Source: Hippasteria phrygiana (taxonomy: Eukaryota; Echinodermata; Asteroidea; Valvatida; Goniasteridae). From it: a stretch of DNA of 64,000 nt. Position 1 is the first letter of the stretch. Every line of letters begins with the position of its first letter. Positions 11,154 through 25,100 of the stretch are shown in pieces. Made by a program: the position numbers and the translations under genes. Location of the stretch: the NCBI GenBank assembly GCA_037893225.1, contig JAZGUH010000451.1, positions 1,196,001 through 1,260,000 on the forward strand, read 5' to 3'. The notes under the pieces are model-generated. The model had not been told where the DNA came from, searched no databases, and worked only from the letters and a program-made list of their open reading frames with translations.

Positions 11154-14100
11154 GTGTACAAATTACTGGATTTGGTCAATATCTCATTCAAATATGAACA
11201 GGGAAAGGAGGGTCGTTCATCTGAAAATGTGGCAAACGTTAAGCAGTCACAATGCAGTAAACGGAAAAACGCACACAGAGTTCACAGGAAGAAATTTGTT
11301 GCGAGGTTTGAATTTTCTCGAAGAGTTCTAACGCTGTGAAGCTGGCGATGGTCTCAAATTGTTGCGCTAGATCTAAGCTACCCATACGTGTGAAAATTAC
11401 TGGATTTGGTCAATATCCCATTCAATTATGAAGAGGGAAAAGAGGGGCGTTCATCTGAAAATTTGGCAAACGTTAAGCAGTCACAATGAAGTAAATCGGA
11501 GAACGCAAACAGAGTGTATGGGAAGAAATTTGTTGCGAGGTTTGAATTTTCTCGAAGAGTTCTCACGCTGTGAAGCTGGCGACGGTCTCAAATTGTTGCG
11601 CTAGATCTAAGCTACCCATAAGTGTGAAAATTACTGGATTTGGTCAATATCCCATTCAATTATGAACAGGGAAAGGAGGGGCGTTCATCTGAAAATGTGG
11701 CAAACGTTAAGCAGCCACAATGCAGTAAACCGGAGAACGCACACAGAGTTCATGGGAAGAACTTTGTTGCGAGGTTTGAATTTTCTCGAAGAGTTCTAAC
11801 GCTGTGAGACTGGCGATTGTCTCAAATTGTTGCGCTAGATCTAAGCTACTCATACGTGTGAAAATTGCTAGATTTGGTCAATATCCCATTACATTATGAA
11901 CAGGGAAAGGAGGGGCGTTCATCTGAAAATGTGGCAAACGTTAAGCAGTCACAATGAAGTAAACGGGAGAACGCACACAGAGTTTATGGGAAGAAATTTG
12001 TTGCGAGGTTTGAATTTTCTCGAAGAGTTCTCACGCTGTGAAGCTGGCGATGGTCTCAAATTGTTGCGCTAGATCTAAGCTACCCATACGTGTGAAAATT
12101 GCTGGATTTGGTCAATATTCCAGTAAATTATGAACAGGGAAAGGAGGGGCGTTCATTTGAAAATGTGGCAAACGTTAAGCAGCCACAATGCAGTAAACGG
12201 GAGAACGCACACAGAGTTCACGGGACGAACTTTGTTGCGAGGTTTGAATTTTCTCGAAGAGTTCTAACGCTGTGAAGCTGGCGATGGTCTGAAATTGTTG
12301 CGCTAGATCTAAGCTACCCATAAGTGTGAAAATTACTGGATTTGGTTAATATACCATTCAATTATGAACAGGGAAAGGAGGGGCGTTCATCTGAAAATGT
12401 GGCAAACGTTAAGCAGCCACAATGCAGTAAACGGGAGAACGCACACAGCGTTCACGGGAAGAACATTGTTGCGAGGTTTGAATTTTCTCGAAGAGTTCTA
12501 ACGCTGTGAAGCTGGCGATTGTCTCAAATTGTTGCGCTAGATCTAAGCTACTCATACGTGTGACAATTGCTGGATTTGGTCAATATCCCATTCAATTATG
12601 AACAGGGAAAGGAGGGGCGTTCATCTGAAAATGTGGCAAACGTTAAGCAGTCACAATGAAGTAAACCGGAGAACGCAAACAGAGTTTATGGGAAGAAATT
12701 TGTTGCGAGGTTTGAATTTTCTAGAAGAGTTCTCACGCTGTGAAGCTGGCGATGGTCTGAAATTGTTGCGCTAGATCTAAGCTACCCATAAGTGTGAAAA
12801 TTACTGGATTTGGTCAATATCCCATTCAATTATGAACAGGGAAAGGAGGGGCGTTCATCTGAAAATGTGGCAAACGTTAAGCAGCCACAATGCAGTAAAC
12901 CGGAGAACGCACACAGAGTTCATGGGAAGAATTTTGTTGCGAGGTTTGAATTTTCTCGAAGAGTTCTAACGCTGTGAAGCTGGCGATGGTCTCAAATTGT
13001 TGCGCTAGATCTAAGCTACCCATACGTGTAAAAATTACTGGATTTGTTCAATATACCATTCAATTATGAACAGGGAAAGGAGGGGCGTTCATCTGAAAAT
13101 TTGGCAAACGTTAAGCAGTCACAATGCAGTAAACGGGAGAACGCACACAGAGTTCACGGGAAGAACTTTGTTGCGAGGTTTGAATTTTCTCGAAGAGTTC
13201 TCACGCTGTGAAGCTGGCGATTGTCTCAAATTGTTGCGCTAGATCTAAGCTACCCATACGTGTGAAAATTGCTGGATTTGGTCAATATCCCAGTAAATTA
13301 TGAACAGGGAAAGGAGGGGCGTTCATTTGAAAATGTGGCAAACGTTAAGCAGTCACAATACAGTAAACGGGAGAACGCACACAGAGTTCACGGGAAGAAA
13401 TTCGTTGCGAGGTTTGAATTTTCTCGAAGGGTTCTAACGCTGTGAAGCTGGCGATGGTCTCAAATTGTTGCGCTAGATCTAAGCTACCCATACGTGTGAA
13501 AATTGCTGTATTTGGTCAATATCCCATTCAATTATGAACAGGGAAAGGAGGGGCGTTCATCTGAAAATTTGGCAAACGTTAAGCAGCCACAATGCAGTAA
13601 ACAGGAGAACGCACACAGAGTTCACGGGAAGAACTTTGTTGCGAGGTTTGAATTTTCTCGAAGAGTTCTCACGCTGTGAAGCTGGCGATGGTCTGAAATT
13701 GTTGCGCTAGATCTAAGCTACCCATAAGTGTGAAAATTACTGGATTTGGTCAATATCCCATTCAATTATGAACAGGGAAAGGAGGGGCGTTCATCTGAAA
13801 ATGTGGCAAACGTTAAGCAGTCACAATGCAGTAAACGGAAGAACGCACACAGAGTTCAGAGAAGGAAATTTGTTGCGAGGTTTGAATTTTCTCGAAGAGT
13901 TCTAACGCTGTGAAGCTGGCGATGGTCTGAAATTGTTGCGCTATTTCTAAGCTACCCGTAAGTGTGAACATTACTGGATTTGGTCAATATCCCATTAAAT
14001 TATGAGCAGGGAAAGGAGGGGCGTTCATCTCAAAATGTGGCAAACGTTAAGCAGTCACAATGCAGTAAACGGAAGAACGCACACAGAGTTCACGGGAAGA

Positions 14101-15131
14101 AATTTGTTGCGAGGTTTGAATTTTCTCGAAGAGTTCTAACGCTGTGAAGCTGGCGATGGTCCCAAATTGTTGCGCTAGATCTAAGCTACCCATACGTTTG
14201 AAAATTGCTGTATTTTGTCAATATCCCATTCAATTATGAACAGGGAAAGGAGGGGCGTTCATCTGAATATTTGGCAAACGTTAAGCAGCCACAATGCAGT
14301 AAACGGGAGAACGCACACAGAGTTCACGGGAAGAACTTTGTTGCGAGCTTTGAATTTTCTCGAAGAGTTCTAACGCTGTGAGACTGGCGATTGTCTCAAA
14401 TTGTTGCGCTAGATCTAAGCTACTCATACGTGTGAAAATTGCTGTATTTGGTCAATATCCCATTACATTATGAACAGGGAAAGGAGGGGCGTTCATCTGA
14501 AAATGTGGCAAACGTTAAGCAGTCACAATGAAGTAAACGGGAGAACGCACACAGAGTTTATGGGAAGAAATTTGTTGCGAGGTTTGAATTTTCTAGAAGA
14601 GTTCTCACGCTGTGAAGCTGACGATGGTCTCAAATTGTTGCGCTAGATCTAAGCTACCCATACGTGTGAAAATTGCTGGATTTGGTCAATATCCCAGTAA
14701 ATTATGAACAGGGAAAGGAGGGGCGTTCATTTGAAAATGTGGCAAACGTTAAGCAGCCACAATGCAGTAAACGGGAGAACGCACACAGAGTTCACGGGAA
14801 GAACTTTGTTGCGAGGTTTGAATTTTCTCGAAGAGTTCTAACGCTGTGGAGCTGGCGATGGTCTCAAATTGTTGCGCTAGATCTAAGCTACCCATACGTG
14901 TAAAAATTACTGGATTTGGTCAATATACCATTCGATTATGAACAGGGAAAGGAGGGGCGTTCATCTGAAAATTTGGCAAACGTTAAGCAGTCACAATGCA
15001 GTAAACGGGAGAACGCACACAGAGTTCATGGGAAAAAAATTGTTGCGAGGTTTGAATTTTCTCAAAGAGTTCTCACGCTATGAAGCTGGCGATGGTCTCA
15101 AATTGTTGCGCTAGATCTAAGCTACCCATAC
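11154..15131 (+). repeat. 17-monomer block, copy 2 (3,978 bp)
   Basis: This is the second copy of the block at 5,070-9,047. Private changes include agagtgtatggg near 11,514 and tattttgtcaat near 14,212. It shares the unusual catacgtttgaaa variant with copy 1 (about 8,110 and 14,194). It is followed directly by a third, truncated copy instead of a 9-mer block, so the 26-mer pattern stops here. Confidence 0.87.
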
Positions 15132-17705
15132 GTGTACAAATTACTGGATTTGGTCAATATCTCATTCAAATATGAACAGGGAAAGGAGGGTCGTTCATCT
15201 GAAAATGTGGCAAACGTTAAGCAGTCACAATGCAGTAAACGGAAAAACGCACACAGAGTTCACAGGAAGAAATTTGTTGCGAGGTTTGAATTTTCTCGAA
15301 GAGTTCTAACGCTGTGAAGCTGGCGATGGTCTCAAATTGTTGCGCTAGATCTAAGCTACCCATACGTGTGAAAATTACTGGATTTGGTCAATATCCCATT
15401 CAATTATGAAGAGGGAAAAGAGGGGCGTTCATCTGAAAATTTGGCAAACGTTAAGCAGTCACAATGAAGTAAATCGGAGAACGCAAACAGAGTTTATGGG
15501 AAGAAATTTGTTGCGAGGTTTGAATTTTCTCGAAGAGTTCTCACGCTGTGAAGCTGGCGACGGTCTCAAATTGTTGCGCTAGATCTAAGCTACCCATAAG
15601 TGTGAAAATTACTGGATTTGGTCAATATCCCATTCAATTATGAACAGGGAAAGGAGGGGCGTTCATCTGAAAATGTGGCAAACGTTAAGCAGCCACAATG
15701 CAGTAAACCGGAGAACGCACACAGAGTTCATGGGAAGAACTTTGTTGCGAGGTTTGAATTTTCTCGAAGAGTTCTAACGCTGTGAGACTGGCGATTGTCT
15801 CAAATTGTTGCGCTAGATCTAAGCTACTCATACGTGTGAAAATTGCTAGATTTGGTCAATATCCCATTACATTATGAACAGGGAAAGGAGGGGCGTTCAT
15901 CTGAAAATGTGGCAAACGTTAAGCAGTCACAATGAAGTAAACGGGAGAACGCACACAGAGTTTATGGGAAGAAATTTGTTGCGAGGTTTGAATTTTCTCG
16001 AAGAGTTCTCACGCTGTGAAGCTGGCGATGGTCTCAAATTGTTGCGCTAGATCTAAGCTACCCATACGTGTGAAAATTGCTGGATTTGGTCAATATCCCA
16101 GTAAATTATGAACAGGGAAAGGAGGGGCGTTCATTTGAAAATGTGGCAAACGTTAAGCAGCCACAATGCAGTAAACGGGAGAACGCACACAGAGTTCACG
16201 GGACGAACTTTGTTGCGAGGTTTGAATTTTCTCGAAGAGTTCTAACGCTGTGAAGCTGGCGATGGTCTGAAATTGTTGCGCTAGATCTAAGCTACCCATA
16301 AGTGTGAAAATTACTGGATTTGGTTAATATACCATTCAATTATGAACAGGGAAAGGAGGGGCGTTCATCTGAAAATGTGGCAAACGTTAAGCAGCCACAA
16401 TGCAGTAAACGGGAGAACGCACACAGCGTTCACGGGAAGAACATTGTTGCGAGGTTTGAATTTTCTCGAAGAGTTCTAACGCTGTGAAGCTGGCGATTGT
16501 CTCAAATTGTTGCGCTAGATCTAAGCTACTCATACGTGTGACAATTGCTGGATTTGGTCAATATCCCATTCAATTATGAACAGGGAAAGGAGGGGCGTTC
16601 ATCTGAAAATGTGGCAAACGTTAAGCAGTCACAATGAAGTAAACCGGAGAACGCAAACAGAGTTTATGGGAAGAAATTTGTTGCGAGGTTTGAATTTTCT
16701 AGAAGAGTTCTCACGCTGTGAAGCTGGCGATGGTCTGAAATTGTTGCGCTAGATCTAAGCTACCCATAAGTGTGAAAATTACTGGATTTGGTCAATATCC
16801 CATTCAATTATGAACAGGGAAAGGAGGGGCGTTCATCTGAAAATGTGGCAAACGTTAAGCAGCCACAATGCAGTAAACCGGAGAACGCACACAGAGTTCA
16901 TGGGAAGAATTTTGTTGCGAGGTTTGAATTTTCTCGAAGAGTTCTAACGCTGTGAAGCTGGCGATGGTCTCAAATTGTTGCGCTAGATCTAAGCTACCCA
17001 TACGTGTAAAAATTACTGGATTTGTTCAATATACCATTCAATTATGAACAGGGAAAGGAGGGGCGTTCATCTGAAAATTTGGCAAACGTTAAGCAGTCAC
17101 AATGCAGTAAACGGGAGAACGCACACAGAGTTCACGGGAAGAACTTTGTTGCGAGGTTTGAATTTTCTCGAAGAGTTCTCACGCTGTGAAGCTGGCGATT
17201 GTCTCAAATTGTTGCGCTAGATCTAAGCTACCCATACGTGTGAAAATTGCTGGATTTGGTCAATATCCCAGTAAATTATGAACAGGGAAAGGAGGGGCGT
17301 TCATTTGAAAATGTGGCAAACGTTAAGCAGTCACAATACAGTAAACGGGAGAACGCACACAGAGTTCACGGGAAGAAATTCGTTGCGAGGTTTGAATTTT
17401 CTCGAAGGGTTCTAACGCTGTGAAGCTGGCGATGGTCTCAAATTGTTGCGCTAGATCTAAGCTACCCATACGTGTAAAAATTACTGGATTTGGTCAATAT
17501 ACCATTCGATTATGAACACGGAAAGGAGGGGCGTTCATCTGAAAATTTGGCAAACGTTAAGCAGTCACAATGCAGTAAACGGGAGAACGCACACAGAGTT
17601 CATGGGAAAAAAATTGTTGCGAGGTTTGAATTTTCTCAAAGAGTTCTCACGCTATGAAGCTGGCGATGGTCTCAAATTGTTGCGCTAGATCTAAGCTACC
17701 CATAC
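15132..17705 (+). repeat. Truncated copy 3 of the 17-mer block (11 monomers)
   Basis: It follows 11,154 onward at an offset of 3,978 bp until about 17,440-17,470. There it jumps to the gtgtaaaaatt/cattcgatt/ctcaaagag unit that normally ends the block. Six monomers are missing relative to the full block. One unit here reads gaacacgg instead of gaacaggg (about 17,515). Confidence 0.82.
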
Positions 17706-19480
17706 GTGTACAAATTACTGGATTTGGTCAATATCTCATTCAAATATGAACAGGGAAAGGAGGGTCGTTCATCTGAAAATGTGGCAAACGTTAAGCAGTC
17801 ACAATGCAGTAAACGGAAAAACGCACACAGAGTTCACAGGAAGAAATTTGTTGCGAGGTTTGAATTTTCTCGAAGAGTTCTAACGCTGTGAAGCTGGCGA
17901 TGGTCTCAAATTGTTGCGCTAGATCTAAGCTACCCATACGTGTGAAAATTACTGGATTTGGTCAATATCCCATTCAATTATGAAGAGGGAAAAGAGGGGC
18001 GTTCATCTCAAAATTTGGCAAACGTTAAGCAGTCACAATGAAGTAAATCGGAGAACGCAAACAGAGTTTATGGGAAGAAATTTGTTGCGAGGTTTGAATT
18101 TTCTCGAAGAGTTCTCACGCTGTGAAGCTGGCGACGGTCTCAAATTGTTGCGCTAGATCTAAGCTACCCATAAGTGTGAAAATTACTGGATTTGGTCAAT
18201 ATCCCATTCAATTATGAACAGGGAAAGGAGGGGCGTTCATCTGAAAATGTGGCAAACGTTAAGCAGCCACAATGCAGTAAACCGGAGAACGCACACAGAG
18301 TTCATGGGAAGAACTTTGTTGCGAGGTTTGAATTTTCTCGAAGAGTTCTAACGCTGTGAGACTGGCGATTGTCTCAAATTGTTGCGCTAGATCTAAGCTA
18401 CTCATACGTGTGAAAATTGCTAGATTTGGTCAATATCCCATTACATTATGAACAGGGAAAGGAGGGGCGTTCATCTGAAAATGTGGCAAACGTTAAGCAG
18501 TCACAATGAAGTAAACGGGAGAACGCACACAGAGTTTATGGGAAGAAATTTGTTGCGAGGTTTGAATTTTCTCGAAGAGTTCTCACGCTGTGAAGCTGGC
18601 GATGGTCTCAAATTGTTGCGCTAGATCTAAGCTACCCATACGTGTGAAAATTGCTGGATTTGGTCAATATCCCAGTAAATTATGAACAGGGAAAGGAGGG
18701 GCGTTCATTTGAAAATGTGGCAAACGTTAAGCAGCCACAATGCAGTAAACGGGAGAACGCACACAGAGTTCACGGGACGAACTTTGTTGCGAGGTTTGAA
18801 TTTTCTCGAAGAGTTCTAACGCTGTGAAGCTGGCGATGGTCTGAAATTGTTGCGCTAGATCTAAGCTACCCATAAGTGTGAAAATTACTGGATTTGGTTA
18901 ATATACCATTCAATTATGAACAGGGAAAGGAGGGGCGTTCATCTGAAAATGTGGCAAACGTTAAGCAGCCACAATGCAGTAAACGGGAGAACGCACACAG
19001 CGTTCACGGGAAGAACATTGTTGCGAGGTTTGAATTTTCTCGAAGAGTTCTAACGCTGTGAAGCTGGCGATTGTCTCAAATTGTTGCGCTAGATCTAAGC
19101 TACTCATACGTGTGACAATTGCTGGATTTGGTCAATATCCCATTCAATTATGAACAGGGAAAGGAGGGGCGTTCATCTGAAAATGTGGCAAACGTTAAGC
19201 AGTCACAATGAAGTAAACCGGAGAACGCAAACAGAGTTTATGGGAAGAAATTTGTTGCGAGGTTTGAATTTTCTAGAAGAGTTCTCACGCTGTGAAGCTG
19301 GCGATGGTCTGAAATTGTTGCGCTAGATCTAAGCTACCCATAAGTGTGAAAATTACTGGATTTGGTCAATATCCCATTCAATTATGAACAGGGAAAGGAG
19401 GGGCGTTCATCTGAAAATGTGGCAAACGTTAAGCAGCCACAATGCAGTAAACCGGAGAACGCACACAGAGATCACGGGAA
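17706..19480 (+). repeat. Truncated copy 4 of the 17-mer block
   Basis: It follows 15,132 onward at an offset of 2,574 bp, including gaagaggg, aaatcgg, cgggacgaac, ggttaatatacc, acagcgttc and gtgacaattg. At about 19,470 the expected ttcatgggaagaattttg is replaced by atcacgggaagaactttg, and the array returns to an earlier unit. Confidence 0.8.
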
Positions 19481-20651
19481 GAACTTTGTTGCGAGGTTTG
19501 AATTTTCTCGAAGAGTTCTAACGCTGTGAGACTGGCGATTGTCTCAAATTGTTGCGCTAGATCTAAGCTACTCATACGTGTGAAAATTGCTAGATTTGGT
19601 CAATATCCCATTACATTATGAACAGGGAAAGGAGGGGCGTTCATCTGAAAATGTGGCAAACGTTAAGCAGTCACAATGAAGTAAACGGGAGAACGCACAC
19701 AGAGTTTATGGGAAGAAATTTGTTGCGAGGTTTGAATTTTCTCGAAGAGTTCTCACGCTGTGAAGCTGGCGATGGTCTCAAATTGTTGCGCTAGATCTAA
19801 GCTACCCATACGTGTGAAAATTGCTGGATTTGGTCAATATCCCAGTAAATTATGAACAGGGAAAGGAGGGGCGTTCATTTGAAAATGTGGCAAACGTTAA
19901 GCAGCCACAATGCAGTAAACGGGAGAACGCACACAGAGTTCACGGGACGAACTTTGTTGCGAGGTTTGAATTTTCTCGAAGAGTTCTAACGCTGTGAAGC
20001 TGGCGATGGTCTGAAATTGTTGCGCTAGATCTAAGCTACCCATAAGTGTGAAAATTACTGGATTTGGTTAATATACCATTCAATTATGAACAGGGAAAGG
20101 AGGGGCGTTCATCTGAAAATGTGGCAAACGTTAAGCAGCCACAATGCAGTAAACGGGAGAACGCACACAGCGTTCACGGGAAGAACATTGTTGCGAGGTT
20201 TGAATTTTCTCGAAGAGTTCTAACGCTGTGAAGCTGGCGATTGTCTCAAATTGTTGCGCTAGATCTAAGCTACTCATACGTGTGACAATTGCTGGATTTG
20301 GTCAATATCCCATTCAATTATGAACAGGGAAAGGAGGGGCGTTCATCTGAAAATGTGGCAAACGTTAAGCAGTCACAATGAAGTAAACCGGAGAACGCAA
20401 ACAGAGTTTATGGGAAGAAATTTGTTGCGAGGTTTGAATTTTCTAGAAGAGTTCTCACGCTGTGAAGCTGGCGATGGTCTGAAATTGTTGCGCTAGATCT
20501 AAGCTACCCATAAGTGTGAAAATTACTGGATTTGGTCAATATCCCATTCAATTATGAACAGGGAAAGGAGGGGCGTTCATCTGAAAATGTGGCAAACGTT
20601 AAGCAGCCACAATGCAGTAAACCGGAGAACGCACACAGAGATCACGGGAAG
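18312..20651 (+). repeat. 5-monomer (1,170-bp) tandem duplication
   Basis: The ggttaatatacc marker lies at 18,897 and 20,067, exactly five monomers apart, and the surrounding units match in order. The chimeric unit at about 19,440-19,500 joins the two copies. The agatcacggg motif that ends the first copy (about 19,468) also ends the second (about 20,638), where it leads into domain B. This places the exchange within that unit. Confidence 0.8.
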
Positions 20652-22151
20652 AAATATTTTGCGAGGTTTGAATTTTCTCGAAGAGTTCTAACGCTGTGAA
20701 GCTGGCGATGGTCTCAAATTGTTGCGCTAGATCTAAGCTACCCATACGTGTACAAATTACTGGATTTGTTCAATATACCATTCAATTATGAACAGGGAAA
20801 GGAGTGGCGTTCATTTGAAAATGTGGCAAACGTTAAGCAGTCACAATGCAGTAAACGGGAGAACGCACACAGAGTTCACGGGAAGAAATTAGTTGCGAGA
20901 TTTGAATTTTCTCGAAGAGTTATAACGCTGTGAAGCTGGCGATGGTCTCAAATTGTTGCGCTAGATCTAAGCTACCCATACGTGTGAATATTGCTGTATT
21001 TGGTCAATATCCCATTCAATTATGAACAGGGAAAAGAGGGGCGTTCATCTGAAAATTTGGCAAACGTTAAGCAGCCACAATGCAGTAAACGGGAGAACGC
21101 ACACAGAGTTCACGGGAAGAACATTGGTGCGAGGTTTGAATTTTCTCGAAGAGTTCTAACGCTGTGAAGCTGGCGATTGTCTCAAATTGTTGCGCTAGAT
21201 CTAAGCTACCCATACGTGTAAAAATTACTGGATTTGTTCAATATACCATTCAATTATGAACAGGGAAAGGAGGGGCGTTCATCTGAAAATGTGGCAAACG
21301 TTAAGCAGTCACAATGCAGTAAACGGGAGAACGCACACAGAGTTCACGGGAAGAACTTTGTTGCGAGGTTTGAATTTTCTCGAAGAGTTCTAACGCTGTG
21401 AAGCTGGCGATGGTCTCAAATTGTTGCGCTAGATCTAAGCTACCCATACGTGTGAAAATTGCTGTATTTGGTAAATATCCCATTCAATTATGAACAGGGA
21501 AAGGAGGGGCGTTTATCTGAAAATTTGGCAAACGTTAAGCAGCCACAATGCAGTAAACAGGAGAACGCACACAGAGTTCACGGGAAGAACTTTGTTGCGA
21601 GGTTTGAATTTTCTCGAAGAGTTCTAACGCTGTGAAGCTGGCGATTGTCTCAAATTGTTGCGCTAGATCTAAGCTACTCATACGTGTGAAAATTGCTGGA
21701 TTTGGTCAATATCCCATTAAATTATGAACAGGGAAAGGAGGGGCGTTCATCTGAAAATGTGGCAAACGTTAAGCAGTCACAATGAAGTAAACGGGAGAAC
21801 GCAAACAGAGTTTATGGGAAGAAATTTGTTGCGAGGTTTGAATTTTCTCGAAGAGTTCTCACGCTGTGAAGCTGGCGATGGTCTCAAATTGTTGCGCTAG
21901 ATCTAAGCTACCCATAAGTGTGAAAATTACTGGATTTGGTCAATATACCATTAAATTATGAACAGGGAAAGGAGGGGCGTTCATCTGAAAATGTGGCAAA
22001 CGTTAAGCAGCCACAATGCAGTAAACCGGAGAACGCACACAGAGATCACGGGAAGAAATTTTTTGCGAGGTTTGAATTTTCTCGAAGAGTTCTAACGCTG
22101 TGAAGCTGGCGATGGTCTCAAATTGTTGCGCTAGATCTAAGCTACCCATAC

Positions 22152-25100
22152 GTGTACAAATTACTGGATTTGTTCAATATACCATTCGATTATGAACAGG
22201 GAAAGGAGGGGCGTTCATTTGAAAATGTGGCAAACGTTAAGCAGTCACAATGCAGTAAACGGGAGAACGCACACAGAGTTCACGGGAAGAAATTAGTTGC
22301 GAGATTTGAATTTTCTCGAAGAGTTATAACGCTGTGAAGCTGGCGATGGTCTCAAATTGTTGCGCTAGATCTAAGCTACCCATCCGTGTGAATATTGCTG
22401 TATTTGGTCAATATCCCATTCAATTATGAACAGGGAAAAGAGGGGCGTTCATCTGAAAATTTGGCAAACGTTAAGCAGCCACAATGCAGTAAACGGGAGA
22501 ACGCACACAGAGTTCACGGGAAGAACATTGTTGCGAGGTTTGAATTTTCTCGAAGAGTTCTAACGCTGTGAAGCTGGCGATTGTCTCAAATTGTTGCGCT
22601 AGATCTAAGCTACTCATACGTGTGAAAATTGCTGGATTTGGTCAATATCCCATTCAATTATGAACAGGGAAAAGAGGGGCGTTCATCTGAAAATGTGGCA
22701 AACGTTAAGCAGTCACAATGAAATAAACCGGAGAACGCAAACAGAGTTTATGGCAAGAAATTTGTTGCGAGGTTTGAATTTTCTCGAAGAGTTCTCACGC
22801 TGTGAAGCTGGCGATGGTCTGAAATTGTTGCGCTAGATCTAAGCTACCCATAAGTGTGAAAATTACTGGATTTGGTCAATATCCCATTCAATTATGAACA
22901 GGGAAAGGAGGGGCGTTCATCTGAAAATGTGGCAAACGTTAAGCAGCCACAATGCAGTAAACCGGAGAACGCACACAGAGTTCATCAGAAGAATTTTTTT
23001 GCGAGGTTTGAATTTTCTCGAAGAGTTCTAACGCTGTGAAGCTGGCGATGGTCTCAAATTGTTGCGCTAGATCTAAGCTACCCATACGTGTGCAAATTGC
23101 TGGATTTGGTCAATATCCCAGTAAATTAAGAACAGGGAAAGGAGGGGCGTTCATTTGAAAATGTGGCAAACGTTAAGCAGTCACAATGCAGTAAACGGGA
23201 GAACGCACACAGAGTTCACGGGAAGAAATTCGTTGCGAGGTTTGAATTTTCTCGAAGAGTTCTAACGCTGTGAAGCTGGCGATGGTCTCAAATTGTTGCG
23301 CTAGATCTAAGCTACCCATACGTGTGAAAATTGCTGTATTTGGTCAATATCCCATTCAATTATGAACAGGGAAAGGAGGGGCGTTCATCTGAAAATTTGG
23401 CAAACGTTAAGCAGCCACAATGCAGTAAACAGGAGAACGCACACAGAGTTCACGGGAAGAACTTTGTTGCGAGGTTTGAATTTTCTCGAAGAGTTCTAAC
23501 GCTGTGAAGCTGGCGATTGTCTCAAATTGTTGCGCTAGATCTAAGCTACTCATACGTGTGAAAATTGCTGGATTTGGTCAATATCCCAGTAAATTATGAA
23601 CAGGGAAAGGAGGGGCGTTCATCTGAAAATGTGGCAAACGTTAAGCAGTCACAATGAAGTAAACGGGAGAACGCAAACAGAGTTTATGGGAAGAAATTTG
23701 TTGCGAGGTTTGAATTTTTTCGAAGAGTTCTCACGCTGTGAAGCTGGCGATGGTCTGAAATTGTTGCGCTAGATCTAAGCTACCCATAAGTGTGAAAATT
23801 ACTGGATTTGGTCAATATACCATTAAATTATGAACAGGGAAAGGAGGGGCGTTCATTTGAAAATGTGGCAAACGTTAAGCAGCCACAATGCAGTAAACGG
23901 GAGAACGCACACAGAGTTCACGGGACGAACTTTGTTGCGAGGTTTGAATTTTCTCGAAGAGTTCTAACGCTGTGAAGCTGGCGATGGTCTGAAATTGTTG
24001 CGCTAGATCTAAGCTACCCATAAGTGTGAAAATTACTGGATTTGGTTAATATACCATTCAATTATGAACAGGGAAAGGAGGGGCGTTCATCTGAAAATGT
24101 GGCAAACGTTAAGCAGCCACAATGCAGTAAACGGGAGAACGCACACAGCGTTCACGGGAAGAACATTGTTGCGAGGTTTGAATTTTCTCGAAGAGTTCTA
24201 ACGCTGTGAAGCTGGCGATTGTCTCATATTGTTGCGCTAGATCTAAGCTACTCATACGTGTGACAATTGCTGGATTTGGTCAATATCCCATTCAATTATG
24301 AACAGGGAAAGGAGGGGCGTTCATCTGAAAATGTGGCAAACGTTAAGCAGTCACAATGAAGTAAACCGGAGAACGCAAACAGAGTTTATGGGAAGAAATT
24401 TGTTGCGAGGTTTGAATTTTCTAGAAGAGTTCTCACGCTGTGAAGCTGGCGATGGTCTGAAATTGTTGCGCTAGATCTAAGCTACCCATAAGTGTGAAAA
24501 TTACTGGATTTGGTCAATATCCCATTCAATTATGAACTGGGAAAGGAGGGGCGTTCATCTGAAAATGTGGCAAACGTTAAGCAGCCACAATGCAGTAAAC
24601 CGGAGAACGCACACAGAGTTCATGGGAAGAATTTTGTTGCGAGGTTTGAATTTTCTCGAAGAGTTCTAACGCTGTGAAGCTGGCGATGGTCTCAAATTGT
24701 TGCGCTAGATCTAAGCTACCCATACGTGTAAAAATTACTGGATTTGTTCAATATACCATTCAATTATGAACAGGGAAAGGAGGGGCGTTCATCTGAAAAT
24801 TTGGCAAACGTTAAGCAGTCACAATGCAGTAAACGGGAGAACGCACACAGAGTTCACGGGAAGAACTTTGTTGCGAGGTTTGAATTTTCTCGAAGAGTTC
24901 TCACGCTGTGAAGCTGGCGATTGTCTCAAATTGTTGCGCTAGATCTAAGCTACCCATACGTGTGAAAATTGCTGGATTTGGTCAATATCCCAGTAAATTA
25001 TGAACAGGGAAAGGAGGGGCGTTCATTTGAAAATGTGGCAAACGTTAAGCAGTCACAATACAGTAAACGGGAGAACGCACACAGAGTTCACGGGAAGAAA

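Larger units (their letters stand above)
1..20651 (+). repeat. Satellite domain A (6,084-bp related higher-order structure)
   Basis: This left domain is defined by variants such as GTG-TAC starts followed by ggatttggtcaatatctcatt, gaagaggg, aaatcgg with gcgacgg, acagcgttc and ggttaatatacc. Diagnostic unit positions at 2,964, 5,070, 9,048, 11,154, 15,132 and 17,706 are spaced 9, 17, 9, 17 and 11 monomers. The 9+17 alternation gives a 26-monomer (6,084-bp) recurrence in the middle of the domain. It breaks down at both ends into truncated and shuffled copies. The right limit is near 20,640-20,650, where a unit with agatcacgggaagaaatattttg leads into domain B. Confidence 0.85.

Noticed and set aside
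22975..23005. Hammerhead ribozyme core on the minus strand, from ttcatcagaag (CTGATGA in reverse; also about 33,743 and 35,617)
   Set aside because: The matching GAAA element and flanking stems are missing, and the motif arises from point changes in only a few related units (the sister unit reads ttcatgagaag).
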